Positions 24,730 through 35,773 of a stretch of DNA of 64,000 nt are shown here, piece after piece. The notes below the pieces were generated by a model, which saw only the letters and a list, made by a program, of their open reading frames with translations, was not told the origin of the DNA and ran no database searches. The position numbers were made by a program, and so were the translations under genes. The DNA is from Circinella umbellata (lineage: Eukaryota > Mucoromycota > Mucoromycetes > Mucorales > Lichtheimiaceae). The stretch spans positions 95,744 to 159,743 of the forward strand of contig JAIWNF010000079.1 in NCBI GenBank assembly GCA_025093555.1. Reading direction: 5' to 3'. The first letter of the stretch is position 1; each line of letters opens with the position of its first letter.

Positions 24730-27700
24730 ATGGTAAAACCGGGTCAAGAAACACAACAACAAAAATCGCCCAATAATGGAAGGAAGCGACAAGAGAAACT
24801 GACGAAATCTCCCTTGAAAGGGATGGTCAATCCACCTGACAAAATCCAATGCATATCCTTTTTTAATATTATCATTATTATTAGCATTAGTTCGGCTATA
24901 CTTTTATTATTTTCTCGATACGCGAGTCAATAACCTAATCCCATTTTTATAAAGTTCCAATTACCTTGACTTTTCGATATTATTTTTCTTTAAATACTGT
25001 GTTCACATTAGATTACAAACAGTGGATTCAAAACCGGTAGAAGCAATAAATGGATTTCAACATCACCTGGCTGTTATTACTCGAAACGATGAAGCTTGGT
25101 AACCAAAAAAAAAAAAAGATCTTTACTTTTTTTTATACAAACCTCACGAATTGAAACGAGAAAATGTTGACAGAAAGAAAAAAAAATATAAATATTTTTG
25201 TAGTGTTTTGATACTTGAAGATCAACCTAATAATATGCCACCTATTGTTCACAAAATATTACCAGTTTATGGGGATTTTCAATATAGTATTGGTAATATA
25301 TGCGCCTTTAAATTAAGTTATAAATATATATTTTTTCGGAATCTACTTTTGGGAATGTTATGAAATACTAAATATCTAATTGTTATGCAGCTCAAACAGC
25401 ACCAAAAGATAAAACCTTGCAACCTGGTAAAAAGAAGAAATAAAAAAGTGGATTATCATGATGAGCAAAAAAAAAAGAACAAATTACTTAATAGGTTTTA
25501 TATAGATATCTTGGTAACACTGTCGGTAAAAAGAAAAAACCAGGAAGTATCATCATCGGTCGCTGTCATTTTTCCCGAGGAAAATGAAATGGTCGATATA
25601 TTAGAAGAGCTCCGAACATTAACTGAAATTGCCCGTAAGTTTTATAGTGTAGTATATTAGAAGACGAAAAAGGGAAAGATGAAAGAGGATTAAGAGACTT
25701 ACAATTAGTATTTCATTAGGTAAAAACAATTATAATGCTGAAACTGCTTCTCATAAATGGACCACCGCATATCGTAAATATGGCTGTAAGTTAATTTGAT
25801 TTTTTTTCTTGGTGATTAATAATGCCTTGTATTATTCCGTATAGATATACTTAAAAAAAGGTAATATATACTTAGTAGGAAGAAAGGTTTCTCGTGCAGT
25901 AACTATGCCATCCAAAAACGATAGTGCTCTATCATATGTCTTACCCGCTCAGCGAACTGATTCTGTAAAATTCGTCAAATTACGTCGTGCTGGAACTCGT
26001 GCTGCTTCCAAGATAATTAACAATAATGATAACACCTCAACTATTGAAGCAAAACAACATTGGGTTAATGCAAGATTAATGGATCGTGAGAACGAATTTG
26101 TGAAGTGGGAACCTACAAAGTAATTTTTATTTATTTATTTTATATTCATGCAGTCATCGTCGGGAATGGAAAAAGAAGAGATAATTAATTGTATGAAAAC
26201 CGAAATAGAATTTTTGCGGGCACATGGAATGTTCATGGAAGTTTACCAACAGAATCTTTAACTAAATGGATTGTCGATCAATCCAAAACAGAAGATGGGA
26301 AAGCATTTAATCCTGATTTTTATGTGATTGGATTACAAGAAATGGAAACTAACAAGGATGCTTATCTTCGATATGATCCTACTAAAGAAAATGCCTGGTT
26401 AAAAGCAATTTTTGATGCATTAGGTCCAAAAGCTGATGACTATTATAAAGTAGCTACGCAGCAACTTGTTACGATTCTTATTATTGTGATTGCCAAAAAA
26501 CAACATGAACATTTTATATCCGATGTTGAAATGAATTATGTTGGTGTTGGATTAATGAACTTGATGGTAAGTTAAATATATACATATACTTCCTGATCAT
26601 ATGGACCCTATATAACACTTTACATTTTATTCAGGGAAACAAAGGTGGTGTTGGTGTACGACTCCGTTTCCATGACAGTTATTTATGCTTTATGGGATGT
26701 CATTTGGCTGCATTTACGGACCAAGTAGATAGACGGAATCAAGACTTTGGAGAGATATGTAAAAGATTGACGTTTCCTCATCGTCCAGATCCTTTAACCA
26801 GTTATATTACTCATTCATGGAATAGCGGTGGTGATGAAGGTGTTTCATACCTTGAAAACGAAGGAGTACTTCAAGATTGGTCACAAAAAGCATCCGTTTT
26901 TCATACAGAGTAAACTATATACTATTTTAGGCTATAGAAAAAATCAAAAATAGAGAGAGTGGTTGTGTTTTTTTTTTGGGGGGGGGGGTTCATTCTTAAA
27001 TTTACTAAATGTCTGTTTTCTTTTGTTCGAATTCTAGTCACTTAATATGGTTGGGTGATTTGAACTACCGTATTAACTTGACAGAACCAGAAATTAAATC
27101 CCACCTTCGCCAAAACGAGCTAGACTTTTTGGTTGATTACGATCAAGTAAGTAATATGAAGAAGGAGAAGTAAGATATTTCAATATGTCAGCAAAAAAGA
27201 CTAACAAATCTTCGTTATTTGTTGGGGTATTTTTATATTTTTTTTGTACTACAAATATAATTTAGCTTACTATAGAAAGAAGAGCTGGACGAGCATTTAC
27301 AATGTTTAGAGAAGGATCAATTAATTTCATGCCAACCTATAAATTTGATGCTGGTACAAACCAGTATGATTCTAGGTAACCCACGTTCTTTTTTTTTTCT
27401 TGCAAAAGCTTAGCACCTATTCTTATCTTGATTTCGTTTTTTTTATTGCAGCGCAAAAAGACGTGCACCTTCTTGGACCGATCGTATTTTATGGAAAAAG
27501 GAGCATGTTCGTATCACCGACGCGGACACTAATAAGCACGAGGATGCAATCAAGTTGGTCAAGTATCAAAATTGTATGGATATGATGTTAAGTGATCACA
27601 AACCTGTTTACGCTCTTATGGAAACACAGGTAATGAATTTTTTTTTCTTAACTTTACTGGGTCGAATGGTTATACGTATCAGGGTAAGCTTATTTACTAC

Positions 27701-29417
27701 CACTCAATTATACTTTATTAGGTTCGTAAAATCAATAGTAAAAAACAAGCAGAAACGCGCAGTGCTCTTGTTCGTCAATTATCAGAAACCCAAGACAACA
27801 TTACCAAGGGACAAATATCATCTTCGTTCGTTGAATTCGGAGATGTCCATTTCATGGAATATAAGGAAAAAACACTTATCCTAGAAAACACTGGACAGGT
27901 GCTGGCACCTTTCCGGTTCATTCCAAAGATGGATGAGAATGAAGTTTGTCCTACTTGGCTACGAGTGCACCCTATCTCAGGTATTCTTGGTCCAGGTAAG
28001 TTAAATGTCAATAGAAAAGAAATGGATACAAAACCAAAAATCAAAAATCAAAAACTCAACACATATTCGTTATTGTAAACTAAAATAGGTGAGAAGGTGG
28101 TCATTCATTTTGAAATCTTGATTGATCCAACCATATCTTCCCCTTTCAATGAATGTAAGGAAGAGATTGATAATATTTTGGTATTACGCTTGGAAAATGG
28201 AAAAGATTTCTTTATTGTTGTAACCGGTCAATATCAACCTACATGTTTTGGGGTTAATTTGGAACGATTGGCATTGATGTCCCTACCTGTCAGTGAAGTG
28301 GCTGTCGCCTTGGATAAAAAGAAATCATTATCATCAAGAATAAACAGAAAAAAGAGTATTCGATCATCCTCTTCAAAATCTTCCGACAGTACTAGTAGCA
28401 ATAGTGGCGGTACTAAGTCAGGTACAAATGCTACGACAAGTGCGACAGAAACAACTGATTCACGTATTCAACAGCAAGCTACACTACCAAAAGAACTTTG
28501 GAGAGTTTTGAATTTCTTGTGGAACAAGAATATGCTTTGCTTGGTACGGCTGTGTTCTATGTTTTATTATGTCATAGCCGTATTAGGGGTCACATGTATT
28601 AACTACTTTTTTTTCTGGGGGGACGATATAATAGGATTATTTATTTTTGGATCATGGAGATCGAGTCATTTCTGAATACATACGACGATGCCTTGATACT
28701 GGCGAACAATTTGATACTAATGTGTTACTAAGTGGTCAACGAAAACAAGATTCATCGGACAACGGCACAAATGATGATGATAGTAGTGTTAATAGTGACG
28801 AGGCCACATTAACAGATAAAAATGAAACTACTACTCCCGAAATCATGGAAGATGAGAATGAAACAGTGGGCGCCAATTCAATGATTGATATTTTGGTAGC
28901 ATTCCTTGAATGTTTACCTGAACCAGTCATTCCAGCAGCAATGTATAAACAAGCATTGGAAGCTGCTAACTCTACAGAAGCTATGGCTCAGGTAACTTAA
29001 CTGTATATATTAGTTAGGATAAAGGTCAATTCAGTATTGTGATTCGAGATAATTATATAACAATTGCTTTTTCAATGATAACTTAGTTCAAGAGCGATTT
29101 GCCACATATCCATCTGAATGTATTACTTTATATAACCAGCTTTTTAAAAGATGCCATCAAATATGCCCCAGAATCATATAGAGATGCACGTACTACTCGT
29201 ATCGGTAAGTTTATACAAAAGTGAAAATACTGAAGGTAATAGTATAATGACTTATAAAAAATAAATTATTATGTATTATACCTATAATTATATAGCTGAG
29301 ATCTTTACAGTTATGGTACGACCAGCACCAGAATACAAGGAGCAGAATCCAGAATTAGCCAAACAAAAGAGAGCAGATTTCATTTTGAGCCTTTTAAATG
29401 AAGGAACTAATTTATAA
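24730..29417 (+). CDS. OCRL/INPP5B-type inositol polyphosphate 5-phosphatase with ASH and RhoGAP-like domains
   Basis: Removes the 5-phosphate from PI(4,5)P2 and related lipids on endosomes/Golgi. From 25012 to the stop, sixteen exons are in phase (~988 codons): 25012-25098, 25204-25292, 25391-25426, 25548-25634, 25720-25785, 25876-26119, 26209-26566, 26635-26909, 27038-27146, 27266-27375, 27452-27629, 27722-27995, 28089-28543, 28635-28991, 29087-29204, 29296-29417. Catalytic blocks: FAGTWNVHG, VIGLQEME, GNKGGVGVRLRFHD, GCHLAAF, IWLGDLNYRI, RRAPSWTDRILW, SDHKPVYAL. An ASH domain follows, then a Ser/Lys linker and a RhoGAP-like domain from LPKELWRVLNFLW. ATG 24730 is only a candidate start; I could not find a canonical donor joining it in phase. 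Confidence 0.9.
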
Positions 29418-30660
29418 ATTATCTAACGAACTTTTTTTTTTCTAAAAAAAAAATACCCCATAAATGAAGTAAACGACTGTATATTATATAATATCATTTA
29501 CTATTTTAATACATCTGATATATATTTTCATATCTACAATATCATAAATCATCCGTAGAAATTGTTAAGAGTTAGTAGTATAAGGCATACTTAATGTCTT
29601 TTACATACATAAATAAAGCGCCAAAGCTCGAGCATTCGAATTTTAACAGGGAATTTACAATACGTACATATCGTTATTAACAAAACTATTAAAAAAAGGA
29701 GAAAATGGATTGAAGAAAGCTTTTTATTTTCACAGTTTATTCTTTTATTTTGATGTTTTTTGAAGAAGGGGAAGGAGTAATCCTACGATACTTCGGTCTA
29801 TATGATGGTATATCTAAACAAATCCAGTTGTATCCAATTAGTATGAATGAAGCACTAGCTAGAGTTATTGCAATATATGTATGCAGTAGTCCCTTCCTTC
29901 TAAAAATAAAAAATAAAAGCATTTTTTATCAATTTAAATGTTTTAGATTTTGTTCCTGATGCGGAAGTCCTTTGACCACCTTTATCAATTACCAACAGAG
30001 AAACTCTCCTCCTCTTCAACATCCGGGTTTACACTTTAGTTATTGATCTTTTCATCTTTCAACTTTAACTAATTGTTAATTCAAAACTGCTGTTTTTAAC
30101 AGAGCGAAAAAAAAACTTCCCTTGTCGACGAACTTTGAAACTGTTGCACAGAATCTTCATTTCGAAATTAAACTTTTTATACAGAAAAAAAATATTTTGA
30201 CAAGGTGAGATTCATTTAACTACTCTATAACGAAGTATCTACATTGAGGTTTCTTTTTAACGTAGGATATAATTATAAATGAATTACATTGCTGGCAAAA
30301 TGTGACAACAGCGACAGTAAAAAATCGATCATCCTTCAACAACAGCAAAATAAAAAAAAAATGATAAGTTGAAATTTTTAACTACAATTGATGCAATTAT
30401 TTTGAAAAAAACAATAAAGCTTATCATTGGTGTAACAAATACACAATAGTTTGTATAACTTTGTTATTGTAACTCTCTTGTCAAACCCTCTGTCTAATGT
30501 TATAATTGTCCTAACCACATTATTATAAATCCCCTATCCACCCATCATTATCCAAAAAAGAAAGCCAACCATTTTGTTTTTTTGCTCAATATAATATGTA
30601 CAACTTTTTTCAATTTTTGTGTGAAAGTTTTTATTGCAAAAATAAAATGAAGCAATGAGT
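29418..30660. other. Convergent intergenic region
   Basis: About 1.2 kb between the convergent 5-phosphatase and eS8 genes. It is AT-rich with A-runs. Two small overlapping open frames on opposite strands at 29737-29959 show no family features. Nothing else is supported. Confidence 0.5.
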
Positions 30661-31856
30661 TTACTTGCGAGACTATAAAATAAGAAAAAAAAGACAAATG
30701 TCAACGGTTAATTATTAAAATCCTTATTATCCAAAACATCATTATCAATATTAAAAATTATATTAAAAAAGCTCACCTTGATCTTCTTGAGGTAGAATTC
30801 AAGTTCCTTGCCTTCAAGAATGTAACCATCACAACGGCCAGATTGACCAGGACGGGAAGAGATGCGAGCTAATGAATACAAAAAAATCATTAAGTTATTT
30901 TCTTTTCTTGTTTCCAATGACAACATAAATCCAACTATCTTTTAAACAACATCACAGTAATCATTCTCCAAAGAAAAAAAATATATTTACCATAGAGACG
31001 ACCAGCAGCGAATTGATCATCCAAAAGTTGATCAACAGCAGCGTTGGATTTACGTTCTTCCCACTTCTTCTTGCGTTGTTCAGACTTGGCGTTGACAACA
31101 GCGTCGAATTCTTCAGCCTTGGCTTCGGTCAACTTCTTCTTACCCAGAGGAAGACCATAGAAACCTTCATACCAAGTACGGAAAGGAGTAGCATCAACTT
31201 GGATGATAGCACCCTTGACCAAAGTGTTGGTACGGACCAATTCGTTGTTGGAGGCGTTGTAGACGACAGTCAAGACACGAGTCTTACGGGCTTGACCTTC
31301 GGAAGCCCAGGAAAAGTTACCACCTTCCAAACGCAAGGCTCTGTACTTGGTGTTACCACCACGGGTGCGAACGGTGTGGATACGCTTACCACCGAGCTTG
31401 GTGTTGGCAGCAGGACGGCCAGAATCGAACCTATCATTATAATAATAATAATCGTTGTTTAGAATTTTCAAAAATCGATCCAATGAATCTTCTCGTTGTA
31501 TATGTAGATGATAATCGTCTATTGTTATAAAATATGAAATTTTTATCTTACTTTCTCTTCTTACGATATGATGCACGTCTAGCACCTGTGGCACTATAAT
31601 ATTAAATTAATATAAATTAAAATTATAAGTAACCGCAATTAAAAAAAATGACATTATTTCCAAATTCGAAGTTCTATTATCTATATCCATATTTTTTTTT
31701 CTCTCGATAAAAACTTACGCGCGCTTGTGTCGCGAATCACGGCTGATACCTTTAAAAATAAAATGGATGAATGTCTTTAGTCAATGGATGGATCGATGGA
31801 TTATACGGATTATTGATATCATTCATTATGTATATGGATGGATTTAACTTACCCAT
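30661..31856 (-). CDS. RPS8: Cytosolic 40S ribosomal protein eS8
   Basis: Small-subunit structural protein. Six exons in phase, 31856-31853, 31749-31719, 31593-31552, 31430-30991, 30868-30777 and 30672-30661, give 206 residues, the usual eS8 length. The start [18 protein letters not shown], the blocks [15 protein letters not shown] and [15 protein letters not shown], and [19 protein letters not shown] are diagnostic. The first exon is only four bases (ATGG) and the last is twelve bases, coding SRK and the stop. The large central exon has the more G/C-rich, biased codon choice (GTC, AAG, GCC) expected of a highly expressed gene in an AT-rich genome. It is divergent from mitochondrial bL33m. 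Confidence 0.97.
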
Positions 31857-32029
31857 ATTGCTTTATGAAAGAGGGGGTTCCTATAGTTACCTAGTCTCCA
31901 AGTCAATAGGTCTTTCAGCAGCTTGGTTTGCAAGCCCAGCTCCTAATATTTTTTAGTTCCGACGACGTTGTTATTTTCAAGGTCGTAAACATTTTTCAAC
32001 TGGTTTTTATTTTTTGACAACTTAAAACC
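31857..32029. promoter_or_regulatory. Compact bidirectional promoter eS8 / bL33m
   Basis: Only 173 bases separate the eS8 ATG (minus) from the bL33m ATG (plus), so both are probably driven from the same stretch. It is less A/T-biased than neighbouring spacers. No TATA box is seen, which is usual for ribosomal protein genes. Confidence 0.5.
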
Positions 32030-32295
32030 ATGGCCAAGAAAGCAAAAGCAAGAGTTATTCTCGTTAAATTACTGTCAACAGCTGGTACTGGCTATAACTA
32101 CATTAAGGCCCGACCGAGAATTAGCCCTAAGCTTTCAATGATGAAATACGATCCCATGGGTAATTAATATATTCTGTTTATATTTATTCGTTTCAACTTG
32201 CGATTGCTTTTTTTTAATTTGTTTAATAACAACTTATTTTTATTATTGTAGTCAAACAACATGTTTTATTTAACGAAACGAAAATGAAGAAATAA
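32030..32295 (+). CDS. Mitochondrial large-subunit ribosomal protein bL33m
   Basis: Two exons, 32030-32159 and 32252-32295, encode 57 residues. The sequence [20 protein letters not shown], then [21 protein letters not shown] and [14 protein letters not shown], matches bacterial L33 with the eukaryotic mitochondrial pattern: no zinc Cys pairs and an intact basic core. There is no separate presequence, as is common for this short protein. It is too short for most automatic calls and lies next to eS8 in head-to-head orientation. Confidence 0.92.
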
Positions 32296-32898
32296 TATTA
32301 ATCGGATATAATAAAATAATCGTTTACTTTGTGGATATTACAATAACATCAATGTGAATAAGCTATATATACAACCACATATCACACAATATCACACAAC
32401 CATATCATCTATGCTATTTTTGCTTCTCGATATATAGAAAATCGCACCCACACATACATACACATAGCCTCTCTCTTCCTTCCTGTACGACTCTGCATTT
32501 TTTCTTGAATTAAATATATTAATGTTCTATATATATATATATATATCGTCTTCTTAAATTTTCATTATATGGTTATTGGTGGTGAGCTATTAAATACATG
32601 TATGTCTTTGCCTATTAATGTGCTCTTTAGCAACGAAAAGATACATGTTTTTATTCATAGGATATATGTATATGAAGGAAATGATGATTTGAAGATTATT
32701 GATGTACAACAAGCTTACCCACATAATAATGATGCAAAAAAAAAGTTCATGTAGCCTTTGGAATAATAATAATAAAAAGGAATGAGTAACACACACGCAC
32801 ACACCCGGTCACCTCTTTATTTTCTTGGGGGGTCACTCTGTCATTTTATATATATTCTATACATTTTTTTTTCTCTTTTCTATTTATACATAACAATA
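32296..32898. other. Intergenic with short tandem repeats
   Basis: About 0.6 kb containing a (TA)n run near 32526-32546 and AC/CA-rich stretches near 32792-32804. The frame at 32569-32754 has no recognisable features. The last part is the presumed promoter of the following gene. Confidence 0.5.
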
Positions 32899-33734
32899 AT
32901 GCGACTTAGAAACACGGATCGAATATTACTACTAGCACTATCACTGATATTATTATGTTTGCAATCAGTTCAGGCCAATACTGAAAAACTTATTTTCTTT
33001 GCATCATCGTCAGATAATCAAGAACAAGAATGTATACATGATCGTCATGATGAGACAGGATATGTCTTGAAACCACCTTATAGTACTATTCAGCGTGCTC
33101 TTATACCAAGCACTCCTAATACAACAATCACATCATCTTTATCTCAACATTGGTATACCCTTGATGAATTACAAACTGACATGAACTATGAAGTGCGCAT
33201 CTCATATCCGGCTACGGTAAATATCACACTAAATAATTCTATTACATCCACCCCCTCCGCCCATGCACTATTCTGGTTAGCAACACTAAGTACTTTTTGT
33301 TTGTTTTATTTCTATACTTGTAGTCACCCACAGATTTCTATTTAACATTATATCGAGTCTGCAATAATGGTAATAAAAGATATTTACTTGTACAAGGAGA
33401 TTATGCAGGTGTATCTAACATACCAGGCATCGAATCTAGTCCAGTAACTTATGATATAGGTAAAAAGAAAAATAAATAACAGAATAGAAATCCTCATAAA
33501 TAATTAATAATTGGGATTATATTGTATACAACCTGTTATTAATTCAAAATCAATGAACTTTATCAATAAAATACTTTAGTTATAGAAAACCTATATCTAG
33601 GATTCTTATTTTACCAAGTATACAAAATATCAGCAGCAATTGCCACTGTTTTATTATTAGGTCAATTTGTGATTTTACCTAAAATTCGACAAATCATTCA
33701 AGAGTGTATTGATTCAAAAAATAATAAAGACTAA
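32899..33734 (+). CDS. Putative type I secretory-pathway membrane protein, unknown function
   Basis: Three exons in phase, 32899-33216, 33324-33459 and 33580-33734, give 202 residues. There is an N-terminal signal peptide (ILLLALSLILLCLQSVQA), a lumenal domain of ~140 residues with two to three N-glycosylation sequons, the motif NYEVRISYPATSPTDFYLTL, then one transmembrane segment (ISAAIATVLLLGQFVIL) and a short basic cytosolic tail. The layout suggests an ER or Golgi single-pass protein. The YEVRISYPA block reminds me of a small conserved eukaryotic membrane-protein family (plant Expp1-like), but I am not certain. Confidence 0.65.
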
Positions 33735-34113
33735 TAGTTATTAAATAAAAGTATAATCTAATTTATTTGTTACGGGAAGAGTTGTATAATAAAAACATGC
33801 GAAAAAAGGGAAATGTTCTCTACGTACATAAACCTAATTAAGATAAAAAGCAAGAATAGGATAGTATACAGGAAAAACAAACAAATAGAAAAAAATGCAA
33901 GAAAAAAAAAGACTTATATAGCGTAATCAAAGAAAGAAAAACAAGTGCAATTAATGAATGGAGAAGATGCGGGGAAGAGGAGAAGGGATTGTATACACAA
34001 AGAGGAAAGGAAAAAATGATAATGAAAAAAGAAATCATAGTAAACAAAGACATGTATATATACATAAAAGAGAACGTTTTTAAAAAAGAGATGAAGAAGA
34101 AAGAGAACGAATA
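33735..34113. other. Convergent 3' region
   Basis: 379 bases between two convergent stop codons. It is strongly purine-rich on the plus strand (AAGAAAG-type repeats). No gene. Confidence 0.4.
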
Positions 34114-35364
34114 TTATCGAGGGGCTTCTGTTGTCCTTCCATCAGTAGTTTTTAGTATGGTGGTATTATAGCTTTTGCAATGACAACATTTATGGTAGAA
34201 AAAATGATAATCCGTTTCCGATCTTTTTTCACAATCATTGCAAAAGATATGAGATGTAACATGTTTATATTGGGATGGCATGGTTTGTTGAGAAAGTTCT
34301 TGATCCAGAAAATTGAAATAATCAGTCATATCTGTCATTGATTTCAAGCAAGTTGGACATTGATAGGATGTTTGACTGTAAGTTGTATAACATGGTTTAT
34401 GTATACAATGTCCACAGGGCTGATATATATAAAATAGGTAAGTTAGCTTTAGATGCTTCCATATTACAAGAACATATGGCAATAATAAATCAAAATAATG
34501 ATAAGAAAGAAAAAAGTATTTTACCATAAAAGTAACCGTAGTTCGACTTGTAAACATATATTCACCACAAATTGGACAATCACTTTCCAAACTTCGCTCA
34601 ATACATCTATGATTATTTTTCATTGAAATAGTCATACATACATTGCATGTTTTACAGTGAAAAAAGTTTTCCTTGGGTCCATTGCGACATATTCCACATT
34701 CATCACAATGATATGTATGATTTTTTACATCACCATCCCAAAGTTTACATTTGGAACAATAATAACGAGATGCTTGAATACCACATTGTTTACATGTCTG
34801 ACTTGCAGGCTGTAATGTTTTACAGTGCATACATAGCATGTTTTTTATCTCCTGACTGCAATGACATAGGTAGAAACAAGTTTGTAGATACTTGATTGTT
34901 AGTAGCTGGCATTCTTTCTCGAATTATTTATACATACATACATACATACATATATATATGGAGTGAGAGAGAGAGAGAAGTTGAAAAAGAAAATGATTAA
35001 CTTACCGAATTATAGGATGATCACACGCTTCATCATGACATACTCGACATGGAAATATTTTACCACAGCAATTTGCTTGGATTTTGACGTTACGTTGATA
35101 ATGTGCACATCCAAGAATACCTTTTGATTGGTCCTGGTAAAAGAATAAATTGAAGTTGTTTAATTAGCCGATTCGGTTTATAATTCATAAGAGTTCTAAA
35201 ACGTTATATATCGGAAAAAATATATATGGTTAAATATACAAAGTATATATATATATACCTTATATGTTTTTGTATAAATATCTTGTTGATTTATAGAACC
35301 GTTATGAATATTACTTATTGCGAATGATGTAGTATACATGAGATGCTATATAATATAAAGAAAA

Positions 35365-35400
<36 letters not shown>

Positions 35401-35773
35401 TTGGTTTTTATTATCTTATAAATTTAATCTAAATGTCACTATTATTATAGATCATGTGCTATACCTGAATCTGTTTAGCTTTTTCTTTTCCATCAAGACT
35501 GTTATCTTGATAGATCTCACGAATACGTTTTCGTAGTTCGCCTTCTGATGCCTCACGACATCGCTTATTATTAGGATTAATATGGTCATTATTGTTGTTA
35601 TTGTTGCAAAAGATAGTAGTATTGTTAGCGCTAGTAATAATTGTACTAGGAGGTGGGCGATGGAATGCTGCTAACCGGGTATCATTGCCCCCAGTAACAA
35701 CACGATGACGAGATATCCGAGGTGGACAATGATGGTGATATTCTGAACTGGTTGTTAGAGGATTGGTCATCAT
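34114..35773 (-). CDS. CHY-type/RING zinc-finger E3 ubiquitin ligase (PIRH2/RCHY1-like)
   Basis: Five exons in phase, 35773-35465, 35345-35259, 35133-35006, 34855-34525 and 34419-34114, encode 386 residues. The N-terminal ~115 residues are low-complexity (Asn runs) and poorly conserved. The CHY finger starts at GCAHYQRNVKIQANCCGKIF and continues through CRVCHDEACDH; the CTCHY finger includes CKTLQPASQTCKQCG and YYCSKCKLWD. The RING-H2 is CPICGEYMF, PCGHCIHKPC, YQCPTC. A C-terminal zinc ribbon carries CNDCEKRSE and HKCCHCKSYNT. Family members ubiquitinate regulatory proteins in nucleus and cytosol; targets here are unknown. GA repeats lie in the first intron. Confidence 0.92.
35371..35396. repeat. 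(GA)n microsatellite in intron
   Basis: About thirteen GA units in the first intron of the CHY/RING gene. Confidence 0.8.

Noticed and set aside
31013..31462. Open frame of 149 codons on the plus strand across eS8
   Set aside because: Antisense shadow of the highly biased eS8 exon; codon bias of the real gene removes stops on the other strand.
35371..35396. Possible CRISPR-like or satellite array from GA, AC and CATA repeats in several places
   Set aside because: Simple microsatellites without unique spacers, in a eukaryotic context.
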